Below, in pieces: positions 39,016 to 40,094 of a stretch of 40,094 bases of DNA (position 1 is its first letter; each line of letters opens with the position of its first letter). Source of the DNA: a virus; IMG/VR virus record IMGVR_UViG_3300042923_000412, positions 1-40,094 of that record; one strand, 5' to 3'. Both the position numbers and the translations under genes were made by a program. The notes under the pieces are model-generated. The model ran no database searches. It worked only from the letters and a program-made list of their open reading frames with translations, and was not told the DNA's origin.

Positions 39016-40094
39016 ATGCAGAATACAAGTAATTTTGGGCTACAAAAGCCCGAGCCGTTGATTGATAATGTAAATATAGATGTTATCAATGGCAACATGG
39101 ATACTGTAGACGTTGCACTAGGAAATACGGCTAAGTTTGAAAAAGCCGGAGGAACGGCAACCGCTATTACATTAACCGGGATTACTCTAGAAGATGGACG
39201 GAGTAAGAATTTTATAGTAAAGGCTGATAACAATTCAGTCGCAACTACTATAAACGGGAAACCACTTTATAAACCCGGAACAACTATAACTCCAAAACTA
39301 AAAATAGGAACGGCAGTCACAGCATGGTACGATCTTGCGGGTGACTGTTTTTTTATCAAGGCTAGTGCAGGTGGAGGAGGCACCGTTACAGCGAGTGATG
39401 TACTAGCACCTAAGACCTTCGTAAATGAGGACGGCGATGAGATTACAGGTATAGTGGTTAATCATGGCAGCATAGGTACGCAGAATTTAATATCTGAAGG
39501 AGCAGAATACACGATACCAGCGGGATACCATAACGGGTTAGGTAAGGTTAAGGCTGCAATTACTGGATTAATTGCATCAGTGATTAAAGCTGGAACAACT
39601 GTGGGTGGTATTTTAGGAACATTCACTTCCGATGCCACTGCAACAGCCTCACAAATACTAAGTGGCGTTACTGCTTATGTGAATGGAAGTAAAGTAACTG
39701 GTACAATAGTAAGTAAGGCTGCAGCCACTTATACACCTGGCACAACAGATCAGACAATAGCAGCTGGACAGTACTTAAGTGGTGCGCAAACAATTAAGGG
39801 GGATGCTAACCTATTAACATCAAATATACTTAAGGGTAAAACAATATTTGGTGTGACTGGCAAGGCGAGTGTAGTGGACACGGCAGATGCAAATGCAGTC
39901 GCAGCAGATATATCAAGTGGCAAAACGGGTTATGTTAACGGTAATAAAGTTACTGGTACGCTGGTGTCAACAAAATATGCAACGGGTACTGTATTAGCTA
40001 ACTCGACACCATCAAATGCCACTCTACAGGATGGTACAGTAATAAATGCTTATCAAGCAGCAGTTAGCGGATTGTCGTTTCTACCAAAAAATAT
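39016..40094 (+). CDS. Tail fibre protein, N-terminal part (runs off the window)
   Basis: An open frame from ATG 39016 (AGGAGGAT upstream) to the last base, at least 359 codons with no stop. Residues 1-115 form an attachment domain (LIDNVNIDVINGNMDTVDVA, then WYDLAGDCFFIKASAGGGGTV). A repetitive Thr/Gly/Ala-rich shaft follows with recurrent AYVNGSKVTGT (and GYVNGNKVTGT), ATATASQILSGVT and DQTIAAGQYLSGAQTIKGDA units. It is the host-recognition fibre, last in the tail cluster. Confidence 0.9.
   Translation, partial: MQNTSNFGLQKPEPLIDNVNIDVINGNMDTVDVALGNTAKFEKAGGTATAITLTGITLEDGRSKNFIVKADNNSVATTINGKPLYKPGTTITPKLKIGTAVTAWYDLAGDCFFIKASAGGGGTVTASDVLAPKTFVNEDGDEITGIVVNHGSIGTQNLISEGAEYTIPAGYHNGLGKVKAAITGLIASVIKAGTTVGGILGTFTSDATATASQILSGVTAYVNGSKVTGTIVSKAAATYTPGTTDQTIAAGQYLSGAQTIKGDANLLTSNILKGKTIFGVTGKASVVDTADANAVAADISSGKTGYVNGNKVTGTLVSTKYATGTVLANSTPSNATLQDGTVINAYQAAVSGLSFLPKN

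Noticed and set aside
38766-39233. 155-codon minus-strand frame across the XkdU/tail fibre junction
   Set aside because: It is opposite two plus-strand genes with intact family patterns, including a clear ribosome site at 39005-39012.
39016-40094. Diversity-generating retroelement target in the tail fibre
   Set aside because: No reverse transcriptase or template repeat is seen in the window; the repeats are shaft units, and the fibre end is not available.

Overview
The window is most of a temperate, contractile-tailed (myovirus) prophage in a low-GC Firmicute, most likely a Clostridia/Lachnospiraceae-type anaerobe. The evidence for the host is AGGAGG-type ribosome sites before nearly every gene, frequent TTG/GTG starts, A/T-rich codon use, and a PBSX-like (Xkd) tail gene order. 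Bases 1-52 look like host DNA. A complete tRNA-Pro(CGG) follows, and a tyrosine integrase gene ends only 20 bases past its 3' end, so this tRNA is the probable integration target. The right end (rest of the tail fibre, lysis genes, second att site) is outside the window. LAYOUT: 146-3536 (minus strand) is the lysogeny block: integrase, a zinc-ribbon membrane protein, an ImmA-type metallopeptidase and an HTH repressor. 3537-3707 is the divergent operator region, with four copies of a 13-base motif. 3708-6520 is an early operon of small regulators (Cro-like HTH, RHH-like, tandem AbrB) and small zinc-ribbon proteins, interrupted by one opposite-strand gene with its own promoter. 6520-14953 is a replication module: Cas4-like DUF2800 nuclease, DUF2815 ssDNA-binding protein, family A DNA polymerase, AEP/VapE primase-helicase, a probable iteron origin (12980-13225), VRR-NUC nuclease and SNF2 helicase. 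14958-19209 holds small helical/HTH proteins, an HNH endonuclease, two tandem paralogous secreted proteins on the opposite strand, and a sigma-like late regulator. CARGO AND LATE GENES: 19284-21528 is an A/T-rich cargo island bounded by a tRNA-like element and a tRNA-Trp-like remnant. It carries a 93-aa orphan and a two-gene operon (309-aa soluble protein plus 150-aa four-helix membrane protein) with its own near-consensus promoter, whose design resembles phage lambda RexA/RexB. 21548-29201 is packaging and head: TerS, TerL, portal, a MuF-type minor head protein carrying a C-terminal RelA/SpoT-like nucleotidyltransferase domain (a probable phage-delivered or polymorphic toxin), two small candidate immunity/cargo genes, GP20 scaffold and major capsid. 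29230-40094 is connectors, sheath, tube, a tail assembly chaperone pair joined by a textbook -1 frameshift signal, tape measure, LysM baseplate protein, XkdQ/R/S/T/U-like baseplate proteins and the start of a repetitive tail fibre. HOW IT WORKS TOGETHER: the repressor with ImmA keeps the early operon silent; early proteins replicate the genome from the iteron region; the sigma-like protein at 18775 probably switches on the late genes; terminators inside the late operon (after LEM/capsid and after the tail tube) probably set capsid and tube above the other structural proteins. Several genes (4637, 16348/16910, 19501, 20002/20952, 26797) appear to have separate promoters and/or the opposite orientation, as expected of cargo expressed from the silent prophage. 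The most interesting candidates are the MuF-RelA/SpoT fusion with its neighbours, and the RexAB-like pair. All family assignments were made by reading, without database searches.
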